Source of the DNA: an uncultured Collinsella sp. | GTDB lineage: Bacteria; Actinomycetota; Coriobacteriia; Coriobacteriales; Coriobacteriaceae | Direction of reading: 5' to 3' | Length of the DNA: 9,392 nt | Assembly (NCBI GenBank): GCA_902482185.1 | Contig: CABSZR010000039.1 | Location: 1 to 9,392 of the forward strand | Shown: in pieces, positions 1 to 4,845 of the stretch | How the letters are laid out: each line of letters starts with the position of its first letter | Position numbering within the stretch: the first letter of the stretch is position 1 | Notes under the pieces: generated by a model | Told to the model about the DNA's origin: nothing | The model's database searches: none | The model's input: the letters and a program-made list of their open reading frames with translations, nothing else | Program-made: the position numbers and the translations under genes

Positions 1-424
1 CCTTGCGGTCGATCTCGTCCTTGGGGACCTTCTTGAGCTCAAGCGTAAACGCCATGTTCTCGTACACCGTCATATTGGGGTACAGAGCGTAGCTCTGGAA
101 CACCATGGCGATGTCGCGGTCCTTGGGCGCCACGTCGTTGACGCGCTTGCCGTCGATGAGCACATCGCCCGAGGTAATGTCCTCCAGGCCGGCGACCATG
201 CGCATCGTCGTGGACTTACCGCAGCCAGAGGGGCCAACGAGGACGACGAACTCCTGGTCGTGAACGGTGAGGTTGAAGTCCTCTACAGCGAGCACACCGT
301 CCTCGGTAACCTTGAGGTTGTGCTTCTTCTCCTCGGTCTTCTTCTTTTTGCCAAAGAAGCCCTTCTTTTTTGACTCGTTGTTGGGATACACCTTCTGAAC
401 ATGTTTGAGAACGATCTCGGCCAT
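1..424 (-). CDS. Sugar ABC transporter ATP-binding protein (MsmK/UgpC-like), C-terminus outside window
   Basis: Cytoplasmic ATPase that would power the two permeases encoded just upstream on the same strand. Only the first 141 residues are in the window. The Walker A motif GPSGCGKST is at residues 64-72, followed by the family-typical [19 protein letters not shown] stretch (79-97), [11 protein letters not shown] (99-109) and the Q-loop (Q110) with [16 protein letters not shown] (111-126). The ABC signature, Walker B and C-terminal regulatory domain lie beyond the left edge. The ATG at 424 is preceded by GAAAGG at good spacing. Residues about 17-42 form a lysine-rich insertion (10 lysines in residues 19-38) between the first strand and the AVEDFNL segment, where MsmX-type proteins have only a few residues. 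It is the last visible gene of the ABC operon, 68 bases after the second permease. The family is clear; the exact sugar is not readable from this subunit. Confidence 0.95.
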   Translation of the reverse strand, partial: MAEIVLKHVQKVYPNNESKKKGFFGKKKKTEEKKHNLKVTEDGVLAVEDFNLTVHDQEFVVLVGPSGCGKSTTMRMVAGLEDITSGDVLIDGKRVNDVAPKDRDIAMVFQSYALYPNMTVYENMAFTLELKKVPKDEIDRK

Positions 425-442
425 GTCTCTACCTTTCGATAT
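425..442 (-). promoter_or_regulatory. Ribosome-binding segment of the ATPase gene, shared with the first permease gene
   Basis: The minus strand reads ATATCGAAAGGTAGAGAC directly before the ATG. The part GCATAT-C-GAAAGG, counting two bases of the hairpin, recurs as GCATAT-T-GAAAGG before the first permease gene. In both places it follows a hairpin directly, so it looks like a repeated translation-initiation module. Confidence 0.55.
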
Positions 443-467
443 GCGGCGCCGCGCTGAGGGGCGCCGC
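443..467 (-). repeat. Intergenic hairpin between second permease and ATPase genes
   Basis: Perfect 8-base inverted repeat: GCGGCGCC at 443-450 and GGCGCCGC at 460-467, with a 9-base loop. It begins about 25 bases after the permease stop and ends 18 bases before the ATPase start. No U-run follows on the minus strand, so it is not a normal intrinsic terminator. An mRNA-processing, 3'-end-protecting or translation-tuning hairpin is more likely. Confidence 0.6.
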
Positions 468-492
468 AGAAACTTGCAAAACAGTTACGGCA

Positions 493-1332
493 TCAGCCCT
501 TGACGGCACCTGCCACCACGCCGTCGATGATGTACTTCTGACAGAGGATGTACATGATAACGATAGGGATAACGACCATCATGATGCAGGCCATCATGGG
601 GCCGAGCTCGACGTGGCCGTAGCCGCCGCGGAAGTACTGGATCAAGATAGGAATGGTCTTGTACTTGGTGGAGTCGAGCGTAAGGTAGGGCAGCAGATAG
701 TCGTTCCAGACCCACATGGTCTCGAGGATGCCGACCGAAAGATAGGTGGGCTTCATGATGGGAAGGACGATCTTAAAGAACACCTGGACCGGGTTGCAGC
801 CATCAATCATGGCCGCCTCCTCGATCTCGAGCGGGATGTTCTTTACAAAACCGGCGAACATAAAGACCGCCAGGCCCGCGCCAAAGCCGAGGTAGATAAA
901 GCAGATGTTGAACGGCGTGTTGAAGCCGATGCGGTCCGCCAAATTGGACAGCGTGAACATGAGCATCTGGAAGGGCACGACCATCGAGAAGACGAACAGG
1001 TAATAGAAGAAGTTCGAGATCTTGTTGTTGACACGAACCACATACCAAGCGCACATGGAACAGCACACCAAGATCAGCACGACCGACGTGACCGTGATGA
1101 TGAGCGAGCACATAAATGCCGAGGCAAAGCCCTGCTCGTTAAGAGCGTGCAAGTAGTTTGCAAGGCCGTTGAACGTCTCGGGCGTGAGCAGATCGAACGC
1201 CGTGGTGGTGCTGATTGCGGTCGCTTTCTTAAAGGAATTGAGCGCGATCATAAACACGGGGTAGATCCACGCGAGCGACAGGATCGTAAAGAAAATCGAG
1301 AGCGCGCGGTTAATAACCTTATCGCGTTTCAT
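493..1332 (-). CDS. Sugar ABC transporter permease, MalG-like (CUT1 family)
   Basis: Second inner-membrane subunit of the carbohydrate importer, 279 residues, the usual size for MalG-type permeases. It starts with a short basic cytoplasmic N-terminus and a first membrane helix (about 10-32). A periplasmic-side loop follows, then about five further hydrophobic helices. The EAA loop that docks on the ATPase is clear: EAAMIDGCNPVQVFFKIVLP at residues 172-191, with the conserved G at 178 and ending I-LP. VWNDYLLPYL (208-217) is also typical of MalG-type subunits. Its ATG overlaps the stop of the upstream permease by one base (TAATG), and a strong Shine-Dalgarno AAGGAGGTG lies inside that upstream gene, so the two permeases are probably translationally coupled and made in equal amounts. 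Substrate cannot be assigned from this subunit. Confidence 0.95.
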   Translation of the reverse strand: MKRDKVINRALSIFFTILSLAWIYPVFMIALNSFKKATAISTTTAFDLLTPETFNGLANYLHALNEQGFASAFMCSLIITVTSVVLILVCCSMCAWYVVRVNNKISNFFYYLFVFSMVVPFQMLMFTLSNLADRIGFNTPFNICFIYLGFGAGLAVFMFAGFVKNIPLEIEEAAMIDGCNPVQVFFKIVLPIMKPTYLSVGILETMWVWNDYLLPYLTLDSTKYKTIPILIQYFRGGYGHVELGPMMACIMMVVIPIVIMYILCQKYIIDGVVAGAVKG

Positions 1333-2186
1333 TACTGCTGCACCTCCTTGGACCTCGTGGCCTTAAGCTGAATCATGGAGATGGCTACGACCAGGATGCA
1401 GAAGATAACCGCCTTGGCCTGACCAATGCCCTGCCATGCGATACCGGCACGCGAATAGAACGTGTTGTAGATGTTCAGGGCGAGCATCTCGGTGGAGTGC
1501 GCGGGGGCGCCGCCGGTGAGGGCGAGGTTCTGGTCGAACAGCTTAAAGCCGTTGGTGATGGACAGGAACAGGCAGATGGTGATGGTCGGCATCAGGTTAG
1601 GGATCTTAACCTTCCAAAACGTCTGCCATGCCGTAGCGCCGTCGACCTTGGCGGCCTCGATGTAGTCGGACGGAATGGACTGCAGACCGGCGATGTAGAT
1701 GATCATCATGTAGCCGACCTGCTGCCACAGGGTCAGGATGATAAGGCCCCAGAAGCCAGCAGCAGAGTTAAGAGCGATGAGCTGGGCGCCCACGTTGGAG
1801 AGCAGGCAGTTGATCAGAATCTGCCAAATGTAGCCCAGCACGATGCCGCCGATCAGGTTAGGCATAAAGAAGATCGTACGGAAGATGTTGGTGCCTTTGA
1901 GCGCCTTGCGGGTGAGCGCCTGCGCAATGGCCAGGGCGATCACGTTGATGAGCACCGTCGACAGGAAGGCAAACGCCACGGTAAAGAAGAACGACGTGGC
2001 AAACTGCGGATCGGACAGCGCGCGCACGTAGTTCGCGATACCGACAAAGTGCGCGTTGTTAATGGTAATAAACTGGCAGAACGAGAGATAGAAGCCCTGG
2101 ATAAAAGGGATCACGAACCCGATCATAAACGCCAGGCACGTGGGCAGCATAAAGAGCGGCCACCAGCGCTTGAGTGCTTTGCCCAT
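1332..2186 (-). CDS. Sugar ABC transporter permease, MalF-like (CUT1 family)
   Basis: First inner-membrane subunit of the importer, 284 residues, the usual size for short MalF/UgpA-type permeases of Gram-positive bacteria. A basic N-terminus (MGKALKRWW) is followed by a first helix with the typical LFMLPTCLAFMIGFVIPFIQG stretch (split here as LFMLPTCLAF at 11-20 and MIGFVIPFIQG at 21-31). The EAA loop is EAAKVDGATAWQTFWKVKIP at residues 177-196, with the conserved G at 183 and ending I-IP. Near the end, NGFKLFDQNLALTGGAP (212-228) matches the conserved substrate-channel region of the family. The start is supported by GAAAGGA nine bases upstream. It lies 87 bases after the binding-protein gene, separated from it by a strong hairpin, and it overlaps the next permease by one base. 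Confidence 0.95.
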   Translation of the reverse strand: MGKALKRWWPLFMLPTCLAFMIGFVIPFIQGFYLSFCQFITINNAHFVGIANYVRALSDPQFATSFFFTVAFAFLSTVLINVIALAIAQALTRKALKGTNIFRTIFFMPNLIGGIVLGYIWQILINCLLSNVGAQLIALNSAAGFWGLIILTLWQQVGYMMIIYIAGLQSIPSDYIEAAKVDGATAWQTFWKVKIPNLMPTITICLFLSITNGFKLFDQNLALTGGAPAHSTEMLALNIYNTFYSRAGIAWQGIGQAKAVIFCILVVAISMIQLKATRSKEVQQ

Positions 2187-2206
2187 AAAAGGGTCCTTTC
2201 AATATG
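2187..2206 (-). promoter_or_regulatory. Ribosome-binding segment of the first permease gene
   Basis: The minus strand reads GCATATTGAAAGGACCCTTTT before the ATG (the first base sits at the hairpin edge). It contains a GAAAGGA Shine-Dalgarno and the same CATAT-Y-GAAAGG pattern seen before the ATPase gene, again directly after a hairpin. Confidence 0.55.
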
Positions 2207-2242
2207 CAGGGGGCGGGCAAACCAACGTCTGCCCGCCCCCTG
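2207..2242 (-). repeat. Strong hairpin between binding-protein and permease genes
   Basis: Perfect 13-base inverted repeat: CAGGGGGCGGGCA at 2207-2219 and TGCCCGCCCCCTG at 2230-2242, with a 10-base loop. It starts 31 bases after the binding-protein stop and ends 20 bases before the permease start. No U-run follows in the direction of transcription, so full termination is unlikely. In ABC operons a hairpin here commonly protects the 3' end of the binding-protein mRNA, so that this subunit is made in excess over the permeases; that role is inferred here. Confidence 0.75.
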
Positions 2243-2273
2243 TCGCTAATCAGATAGCTTGGGCAGCAACTGC

Positions 2274-3590
2274 TTACTCGGAAGCAGCCTTCTCGGTCTT
2301 CCAGCCATCGACGAAGGCGTTCTTGACGCCGTCCCACTTGCTGTTATCGGCAGCGTAGGCAATCAGAGCCTGCTTGAGGTTCTTCTTCCACTCCTCGGAG
2401 GGAATGTAGACGAAGTCCCAAGCGACGGTCTTCTTGCCGTCCTTGGCCATGGCAACGGCCTGCTGCGAGAAGACGTTGGTGGTCTCCTTGGCGCTCTTGA
2501 ACGGAGCGGTCAGGCCCATCTTGTCGGCGATGATGCTGGTCGGGGTGTCAGCGGTGACGCACCAATACATGAAGTCCTCGGTGGCCTTCTGGGCATCCTC
2601 GGAAGCCTGGGAGCTCACGCACCAGTAGTTCTCGCCGCCGGAGCACAGGCCCTGGTTCTCCTCGCCGTCGACACCGATGTAGATGGGCATCATGCCAATC
2701 TGATCGTCGGTCATGCCGGCCTTGACGAGGTCAGAGTAGGCCCAAGAGCCGTTCTGGTAGAAGACGGCCTTGCCGGTTGCGAACTCGTTGGTGGCGTCGT
2801 CGCCGGTCTTGGAAGCAAGCTGCGAAGGATCGCAGGTGGAGTCGGTGATGTACAGGTCGAAGATCTGCTTGTAGTTGTCGAGGAACTCACCCTTGATCTC
2901 GTCGTCCTCCTGGTTGTGCTCCTTCTCAAACTCGTAGTAGAGCGGCATGTTGGCAAGGTGGGTGGTGTAGCGCCAGCTGGAGGAGTCGTCCATGCCGGCG
3001 GAAGTGAAGGCACCCTCGACACCAAGCTCGTCCTTGCGGGCCTGGATGTCATCGGCACAAGCCTTCAGCTTGTCGAAGGAGTTGATGTCCTCGGCCTTGT
3101 AGCCAGCCTTCTCGAGCAGCTGCTTGTTGTAAATAATGCCGAAGCTCTCCTGAACCCAGTCGATGCACACATCCTTGCCGTCGGACTGCAGAGCCAGGGA
3201 GTCATCAATGAGCTCACCGCGGAGCTTGGTATCGGACAGGTCGGCGCAGTAATCCTTCCAGTTCTTAAGACCGGTGGGGCCGTTGACCTGGAACAGGGTC
3301 GGAGCGGAGCTCTTGGACATCTCGGACTTGAGCTTCTCCTCGTAGGTGTTGGAGGCAGCGGTCACGATCTTGACCTCGACGCCCTTCTCCTTCTTATAGG
3401 CCTTGGCGATCTCCTTCCACTCCTTGTCGACCTCGGGCTTGAATTGGAGGAAGTAGACCTCGGCAGCGTCACCAGAAGCAGAGGAGCCGGAGCCGGCGGA
3501 GCCACCGCAGCCCACGAGACCCAGACCAAGAACCGCAGCCGCGGAACCAGCAAAGCCCAGGAACTGCCTTCTGCTCATTTCGTTCTTCAT
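2274..3590 (-). CDS. Sugar ABC transporter solute-binding lipoprotein (family 1), Tat-type signal
   Basis: Extracellular lipid-anchored protein that captures the sugar and delivers it to the permeases, 438 residues, usual for family 1 (MalE-like). The N-terminus MKNEMSRRQFLGFAG carries a twin-arginine export motif (SRRQFL at 6-11), then a hydrophobic stretch and the lipobox LVGC (25-28), so Cys28 would be lipidated. A Gly/Ser-rich linker follows, then the mature domain starting near AEVYFLQFKPEVDKEW. GKAVFYQNGSWAYSDL in the second half is typical of the family. An upstream in-frame GTG at 3608 is possible, but ATG 3590 is preferred: AAAGGGTGG lies at proper spacing before it, and the signal peptide then starts normally. 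First gene of the operon. The ligand is unknown; an oligosaccharide such as an alpha-glucoside is a guess from the neighbouring regulator and PTS gene. Confidence 0.95.
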   Translation of the reverse strand: MKNEMSRRQFLGFAGSAAAVLGLGLVGCGGSAGSGSSASGDAAEVYFLQFKPEVDKEWKEIAKAYKKEKGVEVKIVTAASNTYEEKLKSEMSKSSAPTLFQVNGPTGLKNWKDYCADLSDTKLRGELIDDSLALQSDGKDVCIDWVQESFGIIYNKQLLEKAGYKAEDINSFDKLKACADDIQARKDELGVEGAFTSAGMDDSSSWRYTTHLANMPLYYEFEKEHNQEDDEIKGEFLDNYKQIFDLYITDSTCDPSQLASKTGDDATNEFATGKAVFYQNGSWAYSDLVKAGMTDDQIGMMPIYIGVDGEENQGLCSGGENYWCVSSQASEDAQKATEDFMYWCVTADTPTSIIADKMGLTAPFKSAKETTNVFSQQAVAMAKDGKKTVAWDFVYIPSEEWKKNLKQALIAYAADNSKWDGVKNAFVDGWKTEKAASE

Positions 3591-3698
3591 TACAATCCAC
3601 CCTTTCACACCGTGGCGGCACCCTTTGCCGCCGCCTTCGGAGATTGGCTCGGGGACTTTGCCCCTTTTGCTGATTTGTACAATACGCTATTTGGATAG

Positions 3699-3710
3699 TT
3701 GTTTGAACAA
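3699..3710. promoter_or_regulatory. Candidate GntR (HutC-type) operator 1, ABC operon
   Basis: The sequence TTGTTTGAACAA differs by one base from the palindrome TTGTTTAAACAA. It lies in the ABC operon control region and overlaps or abuts every promoter candidate seen there. The core GTTTGAAC departs from the HutC consensus GT-N-TA-N-AC at one base. Confidence 0.5.
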
Positions 3711-3761
3711 GTATTACTAGAGCGGTAGAAAAACTTCGGTGAACGGTAATTTCAACTTGAT

Positions 3762-3772
3762 ACTTGACAAGT
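3762..3772. repeat. Short perfect palindrome ACTTGACAAGT
   Basis: Five-base arms around one central base, ending just two bases before the second operator candidate. A further ACTTGA lies immediately to its left (3755-3760). It may be an accessory protein-binding site; it does not fit the HutC core. Confidence 0.3.
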
Positions 3773-3773
3773 T

Positions 3774-3785
3774 TTGTATAAACAA
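3774..3785. promoter_or_regulatory. Candidate GntR (HutC-type) operator 2, ABC operon
   Basis: The sequence TTGTATAAACAA differs by one base from TTGTTTAAACAA and contains GTATAAAC, an exact fit to the HutC-subfamily core GT-N-TA-N-AC. It lies between the gntR terminator and the ABC operon promoter region, 75 bases from operator candidate 1. Confidence 0.55.
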
Positions 3786-3803
3786 TTATTTGTTATCGAA
3801 TGC

Positions 3804-3858
3804 AGAGAAAACGCCCGGTCAAGCCGATGTACCGTCGGTTTGACCGGGCGTTTTCTCT
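3804..3858 (-). terminator. Intrinsic terminator of the GntR regulator gene
   Basis: Perfect 19-base inverted repeat: AGAGAAAACGCCCGGTCAA at 3804-3822 and its complement at 3840-3858. A further four-pair CCGA/TCGG stem lies inside the 17-base loop. On the minus strand the stem ends in CGGGCGTTTTCTCT, giving a GC-rich stem followed by a U-rich tail. It begins 38 bases after the gntR stop and separates gntR from the ABC operon promoter. The plus strand also ends in a T-rich run (TTTTCTCTTT), so it could work in both directions. Confidence 0.9.
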
Positions 3859-3896
3859 TTGAGGCCATGAGTCTCGTCAGGCTGCGAGCTAGCCGG

Positions 3897-4616
3897 CTAT
3901 CGCTTGGAATTGACGCGGTAATGGAAGATCTCGGGGTGTGTGCGAGTGTGCGTCACCTCAAACAAGATACCGTCCGAGGTGTACGACTGACTCTCCATGA
4001 CGGCAACGCAGTTGTATTTGCCGAGGTCAAGATAGCTGCAGTCCTCATCGTTGGCGAGCTCGACACTCACCGTACGACGGCTCGCCATCACTTTGACACC
4101 GCGCTTGTGCTCCAGATAGCCGTAAATAGAATCTGCCGCGATCTCGGGAGTCAGGCCCTTGGCGATCGACGCCAAAAAATAGCCATGGTCCACTTGGCGC
4201 GCGTTGCCGTTGAGGCTTCGGACACGCACTACGCGAATCAACTCCTCGCCCACCTTAAAGCCCAGGTGACGAGAGAGTTGCTCGGTGCAAACCAGATGTT
4301 CGAAAGACTTAACGTCCGTAGATGCAACGGCATTGTTGCGCTTTGCAAACTCGCCAAACGACTCAACCTCTTCGAGTGCGCCCAACATGTCGGTTTCGCC
4401 CTTAAGCCAAATAACGCGCACGCCCTTGCCGTGTATGGGCTGCACAAACATCCCGTCGGCCAGCATACCCAAGGCGCGACGGACGGTATTGCGAGTGCAT
4501 CCGAACTCCGCGGTCAGCTCGGCTTCGGTTGGCAGCATCTCCTGAAACGCATAGGTCCCATTAATGATGCGCGAGCGTATTTCTCGGTAGATTCCTTCGT
4601 ATATCGCTTTTGGCAT
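3897..4616 (-). CDS. GntR-family transcriptional regulator, HutC/TreR subfamily (wHTH + UTRA)
   Basis: Cytoplasmic sugar-responsive regulator, probably a repressor, of 239 residues, typical for the subfamily. The winged helix-turn-helix covers about residues 4-70: IYEGIYREIRSRIINGTY, then LPTEAELTAEFGCTRNTVRR (28-47) with the recognition helix near 41-52, and the wing IHGKGVRV (61-68). Residues about 85-236 match a UTRA effector-binding domain, including VDHGYFL (142-148) and the terminal FEVTHTRTHPEIFHYRV. In this fold the UTRA domain binds a small ligand, often a sugar phosphate, and releases the DNA. The segment FGEFAKRNNAVASTDVKSFE resembles trehalose-operon repressors, but the ligand is not provable here. 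The start has GAGGTGA five bases upstream. The gene is divergent from the PTS-HAD gene and sits upstream of the ABC operon on the same strand, so it is placed to control both. Confidence 0.93.
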   Translation of the reverse strand: MPKAIYEGIYREIRSRIINGTYAFQEMLPTEAELTAEFGCTRNTVRRALGMLADGMFVQPIHGKGVRVIWLKGETDMLGALEEVESFGEFAKRNNAVASTDVKSFEHLVCTEQLSRHLGFKVGEELIRVVRVRSLNGNARQVDHGYFLASIAKGLTPEIAADSIYGYLEHKRGVKVMASRRTVSVELANDEDCSYLDLGKYNCVAVMESQSYTSDGILFEVTHTRTHPEIFHYRVNSKR

Positions 4617-4670
4617 TGTTTCACCTCTACATTATTCATTTCCGGCTAGGCACGATAGCATTTCTTAAAG

Positions 4671-4682
4671 TTGTTTAAACCG
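4671..4682. promoter_or_regulatory. Candidate GntR (HutC-type) operator 3, gntR side
   Basis: The sequence TTGTTTAAACCG contains the perfect palindrome GTTTAAAC, an exact fit to the HutC core GT-N-TA-N-AC. It is 54 bases upstream of the gntR start codon, a place suited to autoregulation. Confidence 0.55.
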
Positions 4683-4696
4683 AATATCGGTAAAGC

Positions 4697-4726
4697 GACA
4701 GGATTTAACCGTTGACGGTTTCTGTC
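4697..4726. repeat. Nested inverted repeat in the divergent region
   Basis: The inner palindrome is AACCGTTGACGGTT at 4707-4720, flanked by GACAG (4697-4701) and CTGTC (4722-4726), which can pair as an outer stem with unpaired bases between. It could be another protein site or, if transcribed, a leader hairpin. No T-run follows on either strand. Confidence 0.35.
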
Positions 4727-4779
4727 ATGCCCAAATCGGTTTCGCTCAAAACTGCCGGTACGACAATCGTCTGGTCCTC

Positions 4780-4785
4780 TACAAT
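4780..4785 (+). promoter_or_regulatory. Candidate -10 element of the PTS-HAD gene
   Basis: TACAAT matches the -10 consensus at five of six positions and lies 8 bases left of the operator candidate at 4793. That would place the operator over the transcription start, as expected for repression. The matching -35 is poor, so activity is uncertain. Confidence 0.4.
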
Positions 4786-4792
4786 GAATCCA

Positions 4793-4804
4793 TTGTTTAA
4801 ACGT
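4793..4804. promoter_or_regulatory. Candidate GntR (HutC-type) operator 4, PTS side
   Basis: The sequence TTGTTTAAACGT repeats the ten bases TTGTTTAAAC of the site at 4671, 122 bases away, and has the HutC core GTTTAAAC. It lies 41 bases before the PTS-HAD start codon and just after a -10-like TACAAT. Confidence 0.55.
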
Positions 4805-4845
4805 TTCCCCACGCGCAACGCGCCTCGATATTCGGAAGGCAGAAC

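Larger units (their letters stand above)
3591..3803 (-). promoter_or_regulatory. Promoter and leader region of the ABC operon
   Basis: This gene-free stretch is clearly more AT-rich than its surroundings. On the minus strand it holds two TTGTTTAAACAA-like sites, an ACTTGACAAGT palindrome (3762-3772) and weak promoter candidates. One is a -10-like TAATAC at 3716-3711, directly before the 3699-3710 site. Another is TTCAAA, 17 bases, then TATTGT, in which the same site overlaps the -35. Neither is strong enough to fix the transcription start. Nearer the gene lie two short hairpins: GGGG/CCCC (3651-3664) and GGCGGCA/TGCCGCC (3614-3620 with 3626-3632), the latter ending 23 bases before the ATG. 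No small gene is seen. Confidence 0.5.
4617..4845. promoter_or_regulatory. Divergent control region between gntR and the PTS-HAD gene
   Basis: This 229-base stretch has no credible gene. It carries two TTGTTTAAAC repeats, one toward each gene, a palindrome ACCGAATATCGGT (4679-4691) touching the first, a nested inverted repeat at 4697-4726, and a -10-like TACAAT at 4780-4785 for the rightward gene. The leftward gntR promoter is not clear; TTTAAA, 16 bases, then TATCGT on the minus strand is a weak possibility, and would put the first repeat over its -35. Confidence 0.55.

Noticed and set aside
493..2186. Possible toxin-antitoxin or small overlapping genes among the short frames in the permease region
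   Set aside because: They are Arg/Ser/Pro-rich frame shadows of the permease genes, without their own ribosome-binding sites.
2207..2242. The 13-bp hairpin considered as an intrinsic terminator
   Set aside because: No U-run follows on the minus strand and the permease gene starts 20 bases later, so full termination is unlikely.
2259..3698. Long plus-strand open frame of 479 codons opposite the binding-protein gene
   Set aside because: It is antisense to a clear solute-binding protein, rich in Leu/Val/Gly/Asp as expected of a reverse shadow, and shows no domain.
3591..3896. Search for a riboswitch or CRISPR-like repeats in the gene-free region
   Set aside because: Only short palindromes, two small leader hairpins and one terminator are present; no known riboswitch core or spaced repeat array is seen.
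3774..4649. Plus-strand open frame of 291 codons over the GntR gene
   Set aside because: It runs through the gntR terminator and opposite a well-supported regulator, and no family is recognisable.
4617..4845. Antiterminator (LicT/SacY-type) control of the PTS gene
   Set aside because: No terminator hairpin with a T-run lies in the leader, and the adjacent regulator is a DNA-binding GntR protein rather than an RNA-binding antiterminator.
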